NCBI GenBank assembly: GCA_030374765.1
Contig: JARGXX010000138.1
Location: 434,001-498,000, forward strand
Length of the DNA: 64,000 nt
Direction: 5' to 3'
From: Agarophyton chilense
Taxonomy: Eukaryota > Rhodophyta > Florideophyceae > Gracilariales > Gracilariaceae
Below, one piece after another: positions 11,105 through 23,100 of the stretch (the stretch's first letter is position 1; every line of letters begins with the position of its first letter). The position numbers and the translations under genes are program-made. The notes below the pieces were generated by a model. It was not told the DNA's origin and searched no databases. It saw only the letters and a program-made list of their open reading frames with translations.

Positions 11105-13096
11105 TTAGTTTTCCGGTTGCACCGGCTGCTTCGCCTCAAAGGCGCCTCTTCCTACCGGGGTTCCGGGTTGTAACAATTCAGCATTCTGAGCAACCGGCTT
11201 GTCCGTCCGGCGCATTGGTGTCTGAGAAAACCAACTTTTGGCTTTCCAAGACATGCCCGCCGGTACACGGCTCCTTTCCTCTTCCGAGAGTGCTTCATAA
11301 TTCGTCATGATACGACTCAGATCCTTTGCAGGAAGCGTGCATTCTGCACTCAAATGGTGTTTTCCATAACCTGAATAACATATCAAACCGTCACGACGGT
11401 TGGTCAACATACGTTGTGAACGGTATGCCGTGCGAGTATCCACCCATCCGGGTTTCCCGTTCTTAAAACCTCCTTGTAGAGGCACCGTGTAGAGACAGTA
11501 CATAGAGCGACGGCCCTCCATAGCCATTAGGGCTTCCTCGTCCTGAGACTCCGAGTGTGAAAGATCCACTCTTTGTCCAGAAGAGTCCGTATATTGCATT
11601 AAATGGACAGCCTCCTTATACGAGTCACTCCCTTTGGGTGCCAACGACGAATCTCGTGAGTGCACTGGAGATTCCAGATGTAGCAGTTTGCTGCGCTGAT
11701 TAACTCTGGCGGAGATTTTCTCCTTACCCATTGAGGTTCCAAAAGCCACTGAACGACGGGGGCTATCACGCGCTCTGGCCGCGTCTCCTTCAGCTTTCGC
11801 AAGCTGAACTAACTCCTAAAAGGAGAGTCTTCCATTCTTCTCTCGATATCGAGCTACCAACGACTTGATGCTCGGGTCCAGCCCGTCGATGTACAAGTTA
11901 ATCTTGTCCTCTGTCGAGTGGACGTTTCCACAGCGGACTGAAGCTTTGTGAAGCCTTGAGCTGTACTCAGCTCCGCCCTCCTCAGGCTTTTGGTTCACAT
12001 ACCTTGCCTGTGGTTCACTCATCTCTAGAGTTTCTGCTTCGGCAACGAATCGAGTGAGAAACTCGATAGCGAGAATGGGAGTCTTCCCATCAAATTTTAA
12101 ATCATTAAGACCGATCTTCAATCGTTTGATGTGATCCTTCATCTTCGCGGTTTCGCGTCCTGAGCGCTTCTTGCTCTTCACCTTCAGACGGTAGTACCTG
12201 TAATTCAAGACCTTCCGATAAAGCGGATTCGTGCACGGGAGCACCTTCAATCCTCTGTAAGGTGAGCCTTTTTTTCTCATTAACCACGAGGACGTGTTCT
12301 TCTTCCGAGATCGAGACCTTCGATGACTATCATCACTGTCGTCGTCATCTGACGTATCTGAATCATCTGAATCATCAGAATCATCAGTACTGGAACTAAA
12401 ACCCTCCGTACTTGACGATTCATCACTCGAATCACGTGCGGACTTCCGCTTCTTACGTCGTGACTTCGACTTCTTCGAACGAGCTTCCTTCAAAGGAGGG
12501 CCTTCCTCTTCCAGCACGACTGGTTTAGCAGCAGTCTGCGCATGAGCTGCCGCCTCCAGGCGTTCTAAACAAGGGTTAACTCGAGTGAGGACTTCCTCTA
12601 CATCCACGGTTAAGCCGGGTAGCGCATCGGGCGTATTCCCGTACCTCCCTAGTAGATGGTTCAAATCCTCACGTAGTGTTGTCACTGATGCAGAAACCTG
12701 CTTCCCATCGTCTTGACGAATGAGTGCTTGATCCGCACTTCGTAATTGTTCGACATCAGCGATAAGAGCAGCGATCTGCGATTCAAACGCAACCATGCGC
12801 ACACGCGAAGCGCTTGACTCAGACATGAGACGACGCACTTGCCTAGGCAAATCATCCTCTTCTTGAGTTCCGACGACCACAGGGTCAACTACGGCTTCTG
12901 TGGTGGGCGTGACTGCCGCTGCCACAGGGGCCGGTACATCCGAGAGATCTCGTTCATCATTCACCGAGCGTGAGCCCGACATCGCTTGACGATACAGCCG
13001 CTCTCCGGCTTCAAGAGATGAGGCGAGCCTCGGTTTCGGGGGTGGTCTCGCAGGACCGGGGCGACCAGTACTCGACTGGCTTCGGGTCTTCGGCAT
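11105..13096 (-). pseudogene. gag: G2 gag with one stop and an internal deletion
   Basis: The likely start is the ATG at 13096 (MPKTRSQS), comparable to MPRKPPS in G1. The frame stays open to 11816, has an in-frame TAG there, then continues to TAA at 11105. The middle holds an acidic Ser/Asp run encoded by short tandem repeats near 12339-12395, flanked by basic RRKKRK-type residues, followed by a gag core ending LYIDGLDPSIKSLVARY. Compared with G1, a block of roughly 80 codons is missing between SEPQA and RYVNQ. The zinc knuckle is degenerate: ICYSGYGKHHLSAEC has lost its second cysteine. Confidence 0.83.
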
Positions 13097-13311
13097 CCTA
13101 GACGAAACCTGAGTCCAGGTGCGAACCAAATGGTGTCTTCGACTTCTCGACCACGTGTTCAACCACGATGAATTCCGCAATTGCCGGAGGTGGTTCGATA
13201 AACAATAACTGTAGTGATTCCACTTCTTCCAAGTATCGATATTGATTCCACGTTCCAGGAACGAATTGCTCAGTGCAGCTGACCACAGCGGTTCTAGGTC
13301 GGGTGACAACT

Positions 13312-13978
13312 TGTAGAATCCGCTCTAACGGAGAGAGCAGACACCTACGACAGCGTTCGGACTGCCGATGGGTCGCTTGCGGCGAAGGAAAAGGGGTGGT
13401 AGAGCTACAACACCAGCGAGCTGGAAGTGGGGTGTAAGGCCACTACTCGTCAGCGAGGGTGAATAGTGCAACTGTAAAACGTTGATGGGACGTAGGTACG
13501 AGACGGCTCGTGAAGTGTGTGGGGGCTGACTATCTATTATAGCTCGTCCGGATCTCCGGCTAAGGAATCCTAAGCGAAGAACAGAATAGTCATGATGTCC
13601 ATGTTGTTTCCTTTACTTGGAGTCGGAGCTCACCTCTGGTACACTATATACTGTGTGCCAGGGTGAGTGCCCAATTAAATATATAAGTAATACCCAGTGG
13701 TCAGCCACTTAGCCAAACCACTGTATGGGTACGGTCCCTAATGGACGTATAGCTACAAAGGGTAGTATAACCAGCCACGTAGATCGCCACTACATGCACC
13801 GTTGCAAGCCACTCCACTCGTGATACCACGTGTTCCAACAATGTACCCTGCCTCCTGGCATCCTACGCGGTGTGCCGTTTCATATCACAATGCTGATGAT
13901 ATCACTCACTTATGAGTTCCAACCGCGACTTCGCGAAAAACCAGCATATTGGATTCCCCGACATAGTAGAATACTACA
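13312..13978 (+). repeat. Solo LTR of family LTR-X (copy 1)
   Basis: 667 bp starting TGTAGAATCCGCTC and ending GTAGAATACTACA, nearly identical to the inverse of 17321-17986 and to 39944-40658. Flanks do not match (CAACT on the left, AAATC on the right). The left flank is G2 gag and the right flank is RT of element C, so this copy marks a recombination or deletion joint rather than a simple insertion. Confidence 0.88.
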
Positions 13979-16594
13979 AAATCCCTTGATAAAGCGACGA
14001 TAGAAGTTGGCCGAGCATATGAAGCTCTGAATATCCTTGATGCTCTGTGGCGTCAGCCACTCAAGAATAGCACACATTTGGCGACGTTGCATAGAAACTC
14101 CATTCTTGGATACACGGTACCCAAAAAAGTCCAATTCGTCGACCTCGATAGAGAACTTGCTGCTCTTCACGAAGATTTTGTTTGTACACAGTATTTGGAA
14201 AAGGCGTCTCAATTCTCCCGGTGCTCTTCACAAAAACTTACTGTACAACTGTACACCGTCCAAAAAAAGTACTATGCACTCTACATTTAGATCCCGAAGA
14301 ATAATGGACATAAGTCTTTCGAACGCAGTCAGTGCGTTCGTGAGCCCGAAACACAGTGCCCTCCACTCGAATGACTCAAAACCTGGTCCAAATGGAGATT
14401 TTGGCACAGTCTTTCTCCTTCACCGGCATTTGATGGTACGAACCAATCAAGTCTGTTCGTGAAAAGGTCTTGGCACCCGCCACTTGATCTAGAGCTTCAT
14501 TGGTGAAAGGTAGAAATTCGCTTCTGGTATGGTTATATTGTTTAACGCACGATAGTCGCATACCATTCTGAGCGACCCGTCTTTTTTCTTAATAAAGAAC
14601 ACTGGCGCTCTGTAAGGGAATGAAGATGGTCATATAAGGCCCTTCCGAAGTAGTGAATGCAATTGCTTTTTCAGTTCCTGAAGCTCTTCGATCGAAACCC
14701 TTATAACTAGGCGCACTGGCGGAGGTTCGGCCGGACTCGGCTTTACCTCGAAGTCTACGTCTCGTCGGGGTGGTAGCTCGTTCGGTAACTCGTCCACAAA
14801 TATGTCACTGATTTCATCAACCACGCCTTGAAACTGTTCTTTGACCACTGCGCTGCTCGCACACGGCCGCATGCGGACCGCGTACGGCTCGCACCGTTTC
14901 TTCTGGACTAGTTTCCTCAATCCCTTTAAAGAAATGAATTTGAACTGCAGAGTACCAGATCTCCTGTACCCCTATGGTAGATAGACCATTTGATTCCATT
15001 CTCGCGTACCGCCTAAATACAGTTGGTCTTCCAGTCGATAGCCGGGTTGAATGAATGAAGCCATCCTCGACCAACTATGACTCTCATATGGTGCTCATAA
15101 TTACTATCAGGAATGATGAACAGCTCTTCTTCTCGTGAAAGCCCTTGAACGTCAAGGGTCCCCTTCGCCTTACCAAGTAGCCCGACGATAGAGATAGCGC
15201 CGAGCTCAAGCTCACATGCATCTTCCTTCCCTGACAGTCCACAGGACTGCGCAGTCTTCCATGATGTGAAAGCATGGGAGGCTCTAGAATGAACAAAGAT
15301 GTTGACTGTCTTGCCATTCAGCAGTCCCTCATACGTCACCTCACCCTCACCTGCTGCCTCCAAGGACGATAGTTTGAGCGGCAATTTTTTATTATCGCTC
15401 CATTCTGCCGCTTTGGGGAGCGGTGCTACTAGTTTTTTGGATCATCGGAAGGCTTTTGGCCAGTCCTCTTCTGACGGCAAGGGTGGCCCGGGTCGCTCCA
15501 TCTTTTGCGGCCGCAATCCGTGCAGCGCCCAGTCTTAAAATACAGAGGTTTCTCTTTAGGCTGCGCAGGAACCCAACTCTCAAGGGAGTGGTCTGTTGTG
15601 GGTTTCTTGTTCTTACCCTTGCATTGGGCGGTGCTGCTTGAACCCCCTGACCCTCCAGAGCCCTTGCTTGTTTTTCAATCTTCCTGTTTCGCACTGAATT
15701 TAGAATTCTCTTAAGCACTCCAGTGTTTAGCGGTGGCCACATCGCGAGCGAACTTAAAAATATCTGACATTACGGTGTCTGCATTTGTTCTCAGCGTGGA
15801 AATTTCTTGTGGAACTTTTCCTTATACCGCGATGGAACACTCATGAAGAAGTACAAGTATGCCTCTTTTAGAGGCGTGCCAGTAATATCGATCAGCTTTT
15901 TGAATCTCTTAACATGTTTATCCATAGATCCCTTCATCAGGATGTCCATGAGCTCGATCTTAGCCCTTGCAGTCTCATTCGGGGGTACCAATTCCCTTTT
16001 CATTGCATCATTGAGTTAATCTAGCGTCTGAAGTTTGTTGTCCTCGTTCACGATTCTCTTCAACCATGACGCGGCTGAGTCCGTAAAATAACACTTAGCC
16101 AACGCGAGCATCATGCCCTAATCGAAGTTAGAGGAAGCGCCGGCCTCCTTGACATTGTAGATGGATCTCTTGAAATTAGCGAAGGTACAACTGTCCCCCT
16201 CCCCCGAAAAGAACGGAATACTGGGCGGGCGGGCAAATCCGGAGCTGGACGCAGACGATTTTTGCCGAGTTCGGCGGTTACTTTGCATCCCAGAGCTCAG
16301 CTCTGCCATCGTCTCCTTCTGCTAATCGAGCTTCTGTATCAACTCTTCCACAAGTGCCGCCATGTTTCCAGGGCCTTGCTCTGCACCATCGTCAGATTCA
16401 GGGCCCTCGTTGCTTGATGTCTTCGTTCTCGTGTTGGACACTCTTCTCGATGCCTCACCCGAAGCGATGCTACCAAATACAAGAAAGTGGTCCCGAATTA
16501 AACATTTTCTTTTACAAAAATACAACCACAACAACAACAATAACCAGAAGAAGAGGACTCCCCTTCGTCTGAAAGTCAGCGTATAAATACACAA
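13979..16594 (-). mobile_element. Decayed Ty3/gypsy element C
   Basis: The minus strand carries remnants of gag (about 16594-15791, with FARPPSIPFFSGEGD and a gag-core stretch around MKGSMDKHVKRFKKL), protease (15384-15013, active site degraded to VHSRASHAF) and RT. RT starts near 14780 with ELPPRRDVDFEV, then [10 protein letters not shown] near 14550, FGLTNALTAFERL near 14340, and FYRRFIKG next to the LTR-X edge at 13979. Many stops and frameshifts separate the pieces. RNase H and integrase are absent, lost at the LTR-X joint. The gag and RT types differ from G1-G3. Confidence 0.82.
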
Positions 16595-16639
16595 AACAAC
16601 TACAATACGATAGGTCTTAATAATGATGTAGTACTCGGG

Positions 16640-19600
16640 ATATGTTCACGACTGCTTAAAACAGATTCAAAGGTATTTAAAATCAAAGTTGCCGCCGTCC
16701 GTTGCTTCACCTTGGCTCACACGAGAGGCGCACCTACTATCTTACGAGAAACACCAACTCGATAAAAAAGATTGGTGACAAGCAACCTTCTTCTGACGAG
16801 CAGCTTTCATCCAAAGTCTTTGATGCATTCTTTTGGGATGTAAAACTGGAGACAGGTGTCACTGCAGATCAAAGAGAATCAGCTAATATAACGCCCAACA
16901 ATATCTATCAGCAGATCAGAGAGAAAGATGGATTCCGTGCTGTCCAAAAGTTAGCACGTCAAGCCTTTTTTGATGTTTACAACTTGGCGGCTCCTCCAAT
17001 TATTTGTGAATTCAAGAATACGGAGGAAATTGTATTAGAGATACCACATGTTCATAACACGATTTTTTCGTTCTGTTGACTGGTTGATCGCGAAGGAGAA
17101 CAAATCAACCATCATCATGGGCAGAGAGCTGCTGAAGTCCCTCTGTTTGAACAATGGGGTTTTATTAACCGCTGCAATACCCCATATCGGAGAAGATGTA
17201 CTCATTCCGATACTGTACGCTTCTTCAAATATCGAGGTGGAGCGCGATAGAAACGTCAACAAAGTCTCAATGGTGTCCACGTCCAGCGACATTCATGGCA
17301 TGGATAACGACCTGGGTCACTGTAGTATTCTACTATGTCGGGGAATCCGATAGGATGATTTTTCGCGAAGTCGCGGTTGGAACTCATAAGTGATTGATGT
17401 CATCAAACTTCCGATATGAAACGGCACACCGTGTAGGATGCCAGGAGGCACGGTACATTGTTGGAACATGTGGCATCACGAGTGGAGTGGCTTGCAACGG
17501 AGCATGTATTGGCGATCCACGTGGCTGGTTTTACTACCCTTTGTAGCTATACGTCCATCAGGGACCGTACCGATACAGTGGTTTGGCTAAGTGGCTGACC
17601 ACTGGGTAATATTTATATATTTATTTGGGCACTCACCCTAGCACACAGTATATAGGTACCAGAGGTGAGCGCCGACTCCAAGTAAAGGAGACAACATGGG
17701 CATCATGACTATTCTGTTCCTCGCTTAGGATTCCTTAACCGGAGATCCGGACGAGCTTTAATAGATAGTCAGCCCCCAACTACTTCACGAGCCGTCTCGT
17801 ACCTACGTCCCCTCAACGTTTTACAGTTGCACTGTTCACCCTCGCTGGCGAGTAGTGGCCTTAAACCGCACTTCCAGCTCGCTGGTGTTGTAGCTCTACC
17901 ACCCCTTTTCCTTCACCGCAAGCGACCCATCGGCAGTCCGAAGGCTGTCGCAGGTGTCTGCTCTCTCCGTTAGAGCGGATACTACAGTCACTTTGAGGAT
18001 GACGAAATATATTTAGATGTCTGTGAAAACTCTGAGGAAGGTATCAAGAGTGCAATGGACAAGTCGCTCGATAAAGGCATGGAAATTTGTCTCTCAGAAG
18101 GCGGTCAACAACGCCTTGAAGACAATTTCCAAAAGCACAAACAGATTTTTGAGTAAGACTGGATAAGTCAAGCCAGCCAGCTCTTTTCCGTTACTGATAG
18201 ATACCTACCAATTGCGAAAACCAATCATGTGGAAAGCGCGCAGATATACACCGACATAGTGTGTATTCTTAGATGAATTCCTGAAAAAATTCGTAGATAG
18301 GGATCTCATGATGCTCTATCCGGAAGCAAAATGGCCCATAGCTCAACTTGTCGTCGCGAAACGAAGCTTAAAATCCAAAAATAAGAATGAATGTTGACTT
18401 CCGCTTCATTAACCCTGAAACAGAGAAAAAAGTGTGGCATATGCCGCACGTTGAATCTGAAATTCATGATCTTGTGGGCAGTCAGGCCTTTGCTGTTATT
18501 GACTTCGTCTCAGAGTATTAAGAGGTGGTTTATATCACGATTCGTACGAAAAATGCCGAATGATTGGCCCTCCAGGCGTCTACTTATCCCATCGTGTACA
18601 TCTTAGACTGTAGAAGATTTCATAATACACGCGACAGACGAGAAAACCCTCTTCAATATCCTGGAAAGATTCTTTCAAATCGGCTTAGAGAATAGCTTGT
18701 TCACTTCGATAAAGAAGAGTCCATTCTTTCGGAAAGAAGTCAAATGATGTGGCCATGTAATCGACGCGTATGGAAACTGTCTGGATCCAACATAAGTTGC
18801 AGCATTGAAAGACATTGCTACTCCACAGAACGCAGCTGAGCTCTACGAGTTCGTACACTGTTTGCGGTGGATGTCGCAATGTATCTCAGAAGTCTACGAA
18901 GCTACTGTTAACGCTAAAAGAGGTATTTGAAGAAGCATACAAACGCTGATCCAGGAGGACCAAAAAAGTCGGTACAACGCATTCCGTTGAGCAGTGTGGC
19001 GTTGAAGATAGAACACCAAGATATTTTCGAACTCTTACAAAAAAGATTGAGTGACGCCGTCTATTTGTCTTACCCAAAGCCATATTACAAAATTTGTGTC
19101 ATGAGGGATGCTTCACAACGGTATTGGTCGGTGGTGGTGACACAAGTACCTTCTGTGGAACGTAAAAAGCCGCTGCGCGAACAGAAGCATGAACGGTTGG
19201 ATTTTGATGTACAAACGTTCTATACTTCACAGAAGAGGTGGAATACACATAAAAAGGAAGCATGTGCCATATACCAGGTGTTCAGGTGTTCAGCAAGTTA
19301 GAATAATTCTTTCTAGGAGAAAAGTCTGGACACGTTTTTAGCGATCAACATAACTTGTTGTTTTCTTTTAACTCTGAAGCAATTGAACCTATCCTTTGAC
19401 GATATGAGGTTATGAAAGTTCAAGATGGGTTTGATTTCTTGCCAAGATTCCTTACACTATCTGACATGTCGCTGGTAAACAAAATGTATTTTCTGATACG
19501 TTGAACAGATGGACAAAGTCATATAGAGTACGTGAATATCACCTTGGATCTATACACAGTCTGGTCACCAAGCCAAAAAAGATTGTACCGGCGCCATCGT

Positions 19601-20090
19601 TTTTTAGCTGGCCCACTATCGACAGCGTTCGAACTGCAAAAAAGAAAGCAGAATTGGCCGCAATGCACTGCTGAGATCAACAGTGGGATGCCGAAACCAG
19701 GACTTGAATTGTCAAAAAAGCATTCCTACTTCCCGAAACGGGCAACAAACTGTTGCTTAAATTTATGGTCGTAGCACATTATGGAATGGGTTGGAATCGT
19801 GACACAGACGCCGCCATGATCATAATGAAGGAGAATTTGTACTGGAAGACACAAAAGCTGGGTGTTGTAAGCTTCGCAAATAATTGTACAGACTGCCTCG
19901 TTTCCCGATGTGGCTGACACATACCACGACCATATGGAAGTGCCCTTCATGCAACAAGACCTAATGATGTTCTGCTTTACTACTTTCTATATATGGGCGA
20001 CAGCTAAACCACGCGAAAGTATACACTGATTGTCAGGGATGATTTATCTTCGTACGTCTGGCTTGGATATTGTCGAGAAAGCTGTAGAAA
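16640..20090 (+). mobile_element. Decayed Ty3/gypsy element D, split by a solo LTR
   Basis: Plus-strand remnants in order: a reading frame at 16702-17079 of uncertain gag/protease type, a protease-like stretch IIMGRELLKSLCLNN near 17120, then RT with VDFRFINPE near 18395 and VIDFVSEY near 18500. RNase H follows with VMRDASQRYW and HKKEACAIY near 19100-19260. The integrase finger lies near 19765-19900 (VAHYGMGWNRD, FANNCTDCLVSRCG) with a core start near 19960-20080. Stops and frameshifts are frequent. Removing the LTR-X at 17321-17986 with one GTCAC restores an open reading frame across the joint (DLGHFEDDEIYLDV). No LTRs of D were found. Confidence 0.8.
17321..17986 (-). repeat. Solo LTR of family LTR-X (copy 2) with TSD GTCAC
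   Basis: It begins TGTAGTATTC and ends GGATACTACA, so the ends form a short inverted repeat. The 5-bp duplication GTCAC lies at 17316-17320 and 17987-17991. It inserted inside the coding sequence of element D. It is in the opposite orientation to copies 1 and 3. The internal region of this LTR family is not present in the window. Confidence 0.95.
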
Positions 20091-21359
20091 ACAAAAGAAG
20101 GTAACAATAGAGATAGTTGGTTAAATAATTGGTAGAGGTAATTTTCCTCTTGATGTAGTCCGACTTCCTCGAAGCTGGGATACAGGTGTGACAGGCTACG
20201 GCCTCCTCGAGGCTGTGAAGTCAGATGCGTTGAAATGATAATCGTTATTCGTTGTTTTTTTGTAGAAGATGGTGTTCTTTACTAGAGCGCCACACAGAAG
20301 TAGCGGCTTTTATAGCGCTCTGCATGGTCCCTCATAATTCTAGCTCTACAGTGTACCGCTTTGTAATACCCTCTCTTCAACCCACGTAGAATAATATTCA
20401 CCCTCCTCTTCGATTCGCTAATGAACCCTCTCCAACCATGAATGATAAAGTATTTCATACGTCAACGTAATGAAAAGTTGAATGCCATATATGCGAATAT
20501 CTACAGATATGTATCAGAACATATAGTAAAGCAGTAGAAAAAGCAACCAGCACTTGGACTGCTTTGTTTGGAGGCTTGGAGTGATTAGAAACCGATCAAG
20601 ATACACATTTTAAGAACCACTTACTACACATGTTGTCCGAAGAATTCCATTATTATCAATTGTCGTACAATCACCTCTGGGTTATGCTACTGTCTTGTCT
20701 CGGGAGCGTAATGACGCTCAACCTTAGAAGGTAGACGTAGTAAACCTCGATGGTAACAGGGCACCGTGAAAACCCGCAGGAACAAACGGCGGGGCAACTA
20801 GCGTATACCGTGGTGGTGAACGATGGTAGGCGTCGACGCGCGGGAAAGCCTGTGTGGTAGTTGAGAAACAATAAACCAAAAGGTATAGTAGTGACCCAAG
20901 TTATGCCTGTATTTATCAGATTAGTATGGGGGAGGTGCAGTTTCCTATATACAGTGCACAGCACTCTCCAGATCACCCGGGAGGTGCCAGCAAGGCCCGG
21001 TCTCTGACCTAGTGTCAGAGACCTGGCCAGCACTGGCTATGTAGAGCAACGCCCAGTTAGGGGATACTTGAAGATGCAACTCATAGAATGAGGGTTGAAC
21101 CCTCCGAGGGTTATGATTATGATCCCCTCTAAGGTGTGCTGAGGTGGCACTGTTTTCTGGTTAGAGTTCGCCTATGAAGGGTAGATTCGGATGGCCCATG
21201 GTTGGATTGGCCCCGTGATACACGTGGCTTAATTTCGGCACCGATTTTCGGATATTTATTAGAACGTTGGACTTTTGGGCCCTGACAGTAGAATCTCCAC
21301 GTGTATGGCCCTGAGCAGGTGTGCACTACTGTAATTAGTAGAGTTTAGTTAGTGGGCCC
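20091..21359. other. Unassigned repeat-like sequence
   Basis: No gene was seen. A segment near 20930-21020 contains a TATATACAGTGCACAG-type stretch like that in the LTR-X variant near 41120, so part of it may be an old LTR. A short hairpin GTCTCTGAC..GTCAGAGAC lies near 20999-21022. Confidence 0.3.
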
Positions 21360-21985
21360 TACTTAGGGAGGCGAGATCTGGCAGTCCGAAGCTCAGAGTA
21401 AATGGGAACCAAGGTTGGTCTTCGATACCTTTAGAGGTTCTTCGTCGCCATCGTTTCGGCCTTACAACCTGGAACGGGCTCTGGTTAGCAACGCCTGCGT
21501 AGGGGCACGACTCCACTTGGAGAGTGCCCACGTTTGGGTTCCGTGCAACCACCCCCTTGGGACCGCTCAGACGACCTGCGTGCACGATACCCCGTGGGGG
21601 TTGTGCTTACTTGTTGCGTGCTTTTTGTGTTTCCTTTTGAGGACAGGTTTTCGCCCCTGTATTGGGTTTCTTTTGTTGTTTCGCCCCTTTTCTGGTTCTC
21701 GGGTCCGGTGCCTGTTAGTGCCCGACCCTCGCCCCGTTTTTCCTCTTCGCCGGATTTTCCCCCATTCTTTGGGATACCCAGACCCATTCCCGACCCAACG
21801 GTTTCTACCCCTCACCTCCGTCGGTACTGCCGGAATCCGCCGTGGGAGTTACACCCCACACTACGGGTGGAACGGAGGGCTCTGTCTCTGAGTCTGCCTC
21901 CCCTAGGGAGCAAGGCTTCGAACATCTTGAGAGCACTTCCCGTCGCCGGGTTTTGCTCCACAGGCTAAGGTGCGAGGTGGCCACT
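21360..21985 (-). repeat. Degenerate LTR related to the G1 LTR
   Basis: Read on the minus strand it has the same order of short blocks as 5605-6272: GAGCCCTCC, GGGTGTAA, a purine-rich GAAAAGGGG section. The part near 21930-21965 also matches 62056-62100 in the opposite orientation. The edges are uncertain. The pyrimidine-rich plus strand opens several long frames here, which are compositional. Confidence 0.45.
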
Positions 21986-22317
21986 CTACTACTGTACTAA
22001 AATGAATATAGTTACAACTACAAGTATTAACAATTACTCAACCAGAAGGTACATGTCAACAATACACGTGGCTGACAACACCTAGATGGTAGCTCGCCCG
22101 GAGCTGTATGGCCGATGATTCCTCGCATCCATCACCTACAAGGTCAGTGTAGTATATTGACAACCTCAAAGGTCAAACCTTCTGCCACTATACGACAACT
22201 GAGGAAGACCCGAGACGCTTTCAAGATTGTACGCCGTCTCGTGGCACAAATGTTTGAGATACCGGAACGACCTTGGAAAAGCACAAGCATTAATTTATTT
22301 GACAACTAACATAGGTT

Positions 22318-22602
22318 GAACAGCCCTCAACATGACCTTGAAGTCCGCGAAAGCGCTCGGAACACCAACAGGACTCACGTGGTCCGCGCAAGAGTAACTC
22401 CATCGTTTTCATTGGAACTGGCAGGAGCGAAACCGGAACTAAGGTCACCCGAGGAGCACACTGGACCACCCGAACCGGTTCCAGCAAGCCAAGCACGCAT
22501 CTTCGGCGGAGATTCGCCTGAGGAACTATTGTCACCATCGGAAGCCTCCCGGTCACTCAACTTTAGACCATACTGGGCATCCAAGTCGGCATCAACGATA
22601 AA
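22318..22602 (-). pseudogene. Remnant of the Ty3 accessory gene, 3' end
   Basis: On the minus strand this matches the last ~70 codons of the G3 accessory gene plus about 60 bp downstream of its stop, at roughly 80% identity by eye. The shared pieces include LSDREASDG, NSSSGESPPK and GSGGPVCSSGD. The NLS-like KKRAR of G3 reads KMRAW here. No pol sequence adjoins it, so it is an isolated fragment of a third accessory-bearing element. Confidence 0.8.
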
Positions 22603-22726
22603 GATTTCCGTTAAATACCAGAGTGTCTACGTTTCAGTCGTAGAATTGATGAGGCGGTAGAGCAGCCATGAGTGCCTTATGAATTTAATGTCCTATATTG
22701 AAAAGCACTGTATTTTGCGTGAAGCA

Positions 22727-22851
22727 AACCTGATCGGGCTATAGCGTCCACCGCGATTATCAGCACTAAACCTGACCGTGCAACAGGGTCCATTGCGATT
22801 ATCAGCACGATATCAGATCAGGCTATAGCGCCGACTGCTATTATCAGCACG
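22727..22851. repeat. Tandem repeat, about 42 bp x 3
   Basis: Three consecutive units each end in ATTATCAGCACK and share ATAGCG/ACAGGG-type middles. They probably belong to the promoter part of an undefined LTR. Confidence 0.75.
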
Positions 22852-23100
22852 AAACTAAAGTCAGTGCCCAAGCGAACGGGCACAAGCACATGTCGAAGAG
22901 GACATAAAAAGACCTAACCTTAGGTCTAGTAGACAGAGTTGAGCACTCGGAGAGAGCGAGCGGAATCCAGCGTTGTGCTAAATCTAGTCTTTCCCTATCC
23001 CAGACTCTATAGATATACCCCACTGTTAAAATGACTGGTAAAGTTGACTGTAACGTTACAAACGTACAGTATCTAAATGTGGCACATGAGTAACAATCGG
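22852..23100. other. Unassigned, possibly LTR-derived
   Basis: Contains GACCTAACCTTAGGTC (palindromic) near 22911 and GAGCACTCGGAGAGAGCGAG near 22940. No gene was seen. Confidence 0.25.

Larger units (their letters stand above)
6592..13311 (-). mobile_element. Ty3/gypsy retrotransposon G2, internally deleted
   Basis: The element runs on the minus strand with gag (13096 to 11105), protease (11063 to about 10644), then RNase H, integrase and a chromodomain (about 10665 to 7981). It carries an accessory reading frame on the opposite strand (6592-7737) that converges on pol. Most of RT is deleted at about 10660, where protease is joined directly to RNase H. The 5' end is cut by a solo LTR-X starting at 13312, so the 5' LTR and PBS are missing. 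It is a relative of G1 by gag and integrase similarity but is not a recent copy. Confidence 0.88.

Noticed and set aside
21415-21968. Pyrimidine-rich frames of 144-158 codons
   Set aside because: They lie in a degenerate LTR and are explained by base composition.
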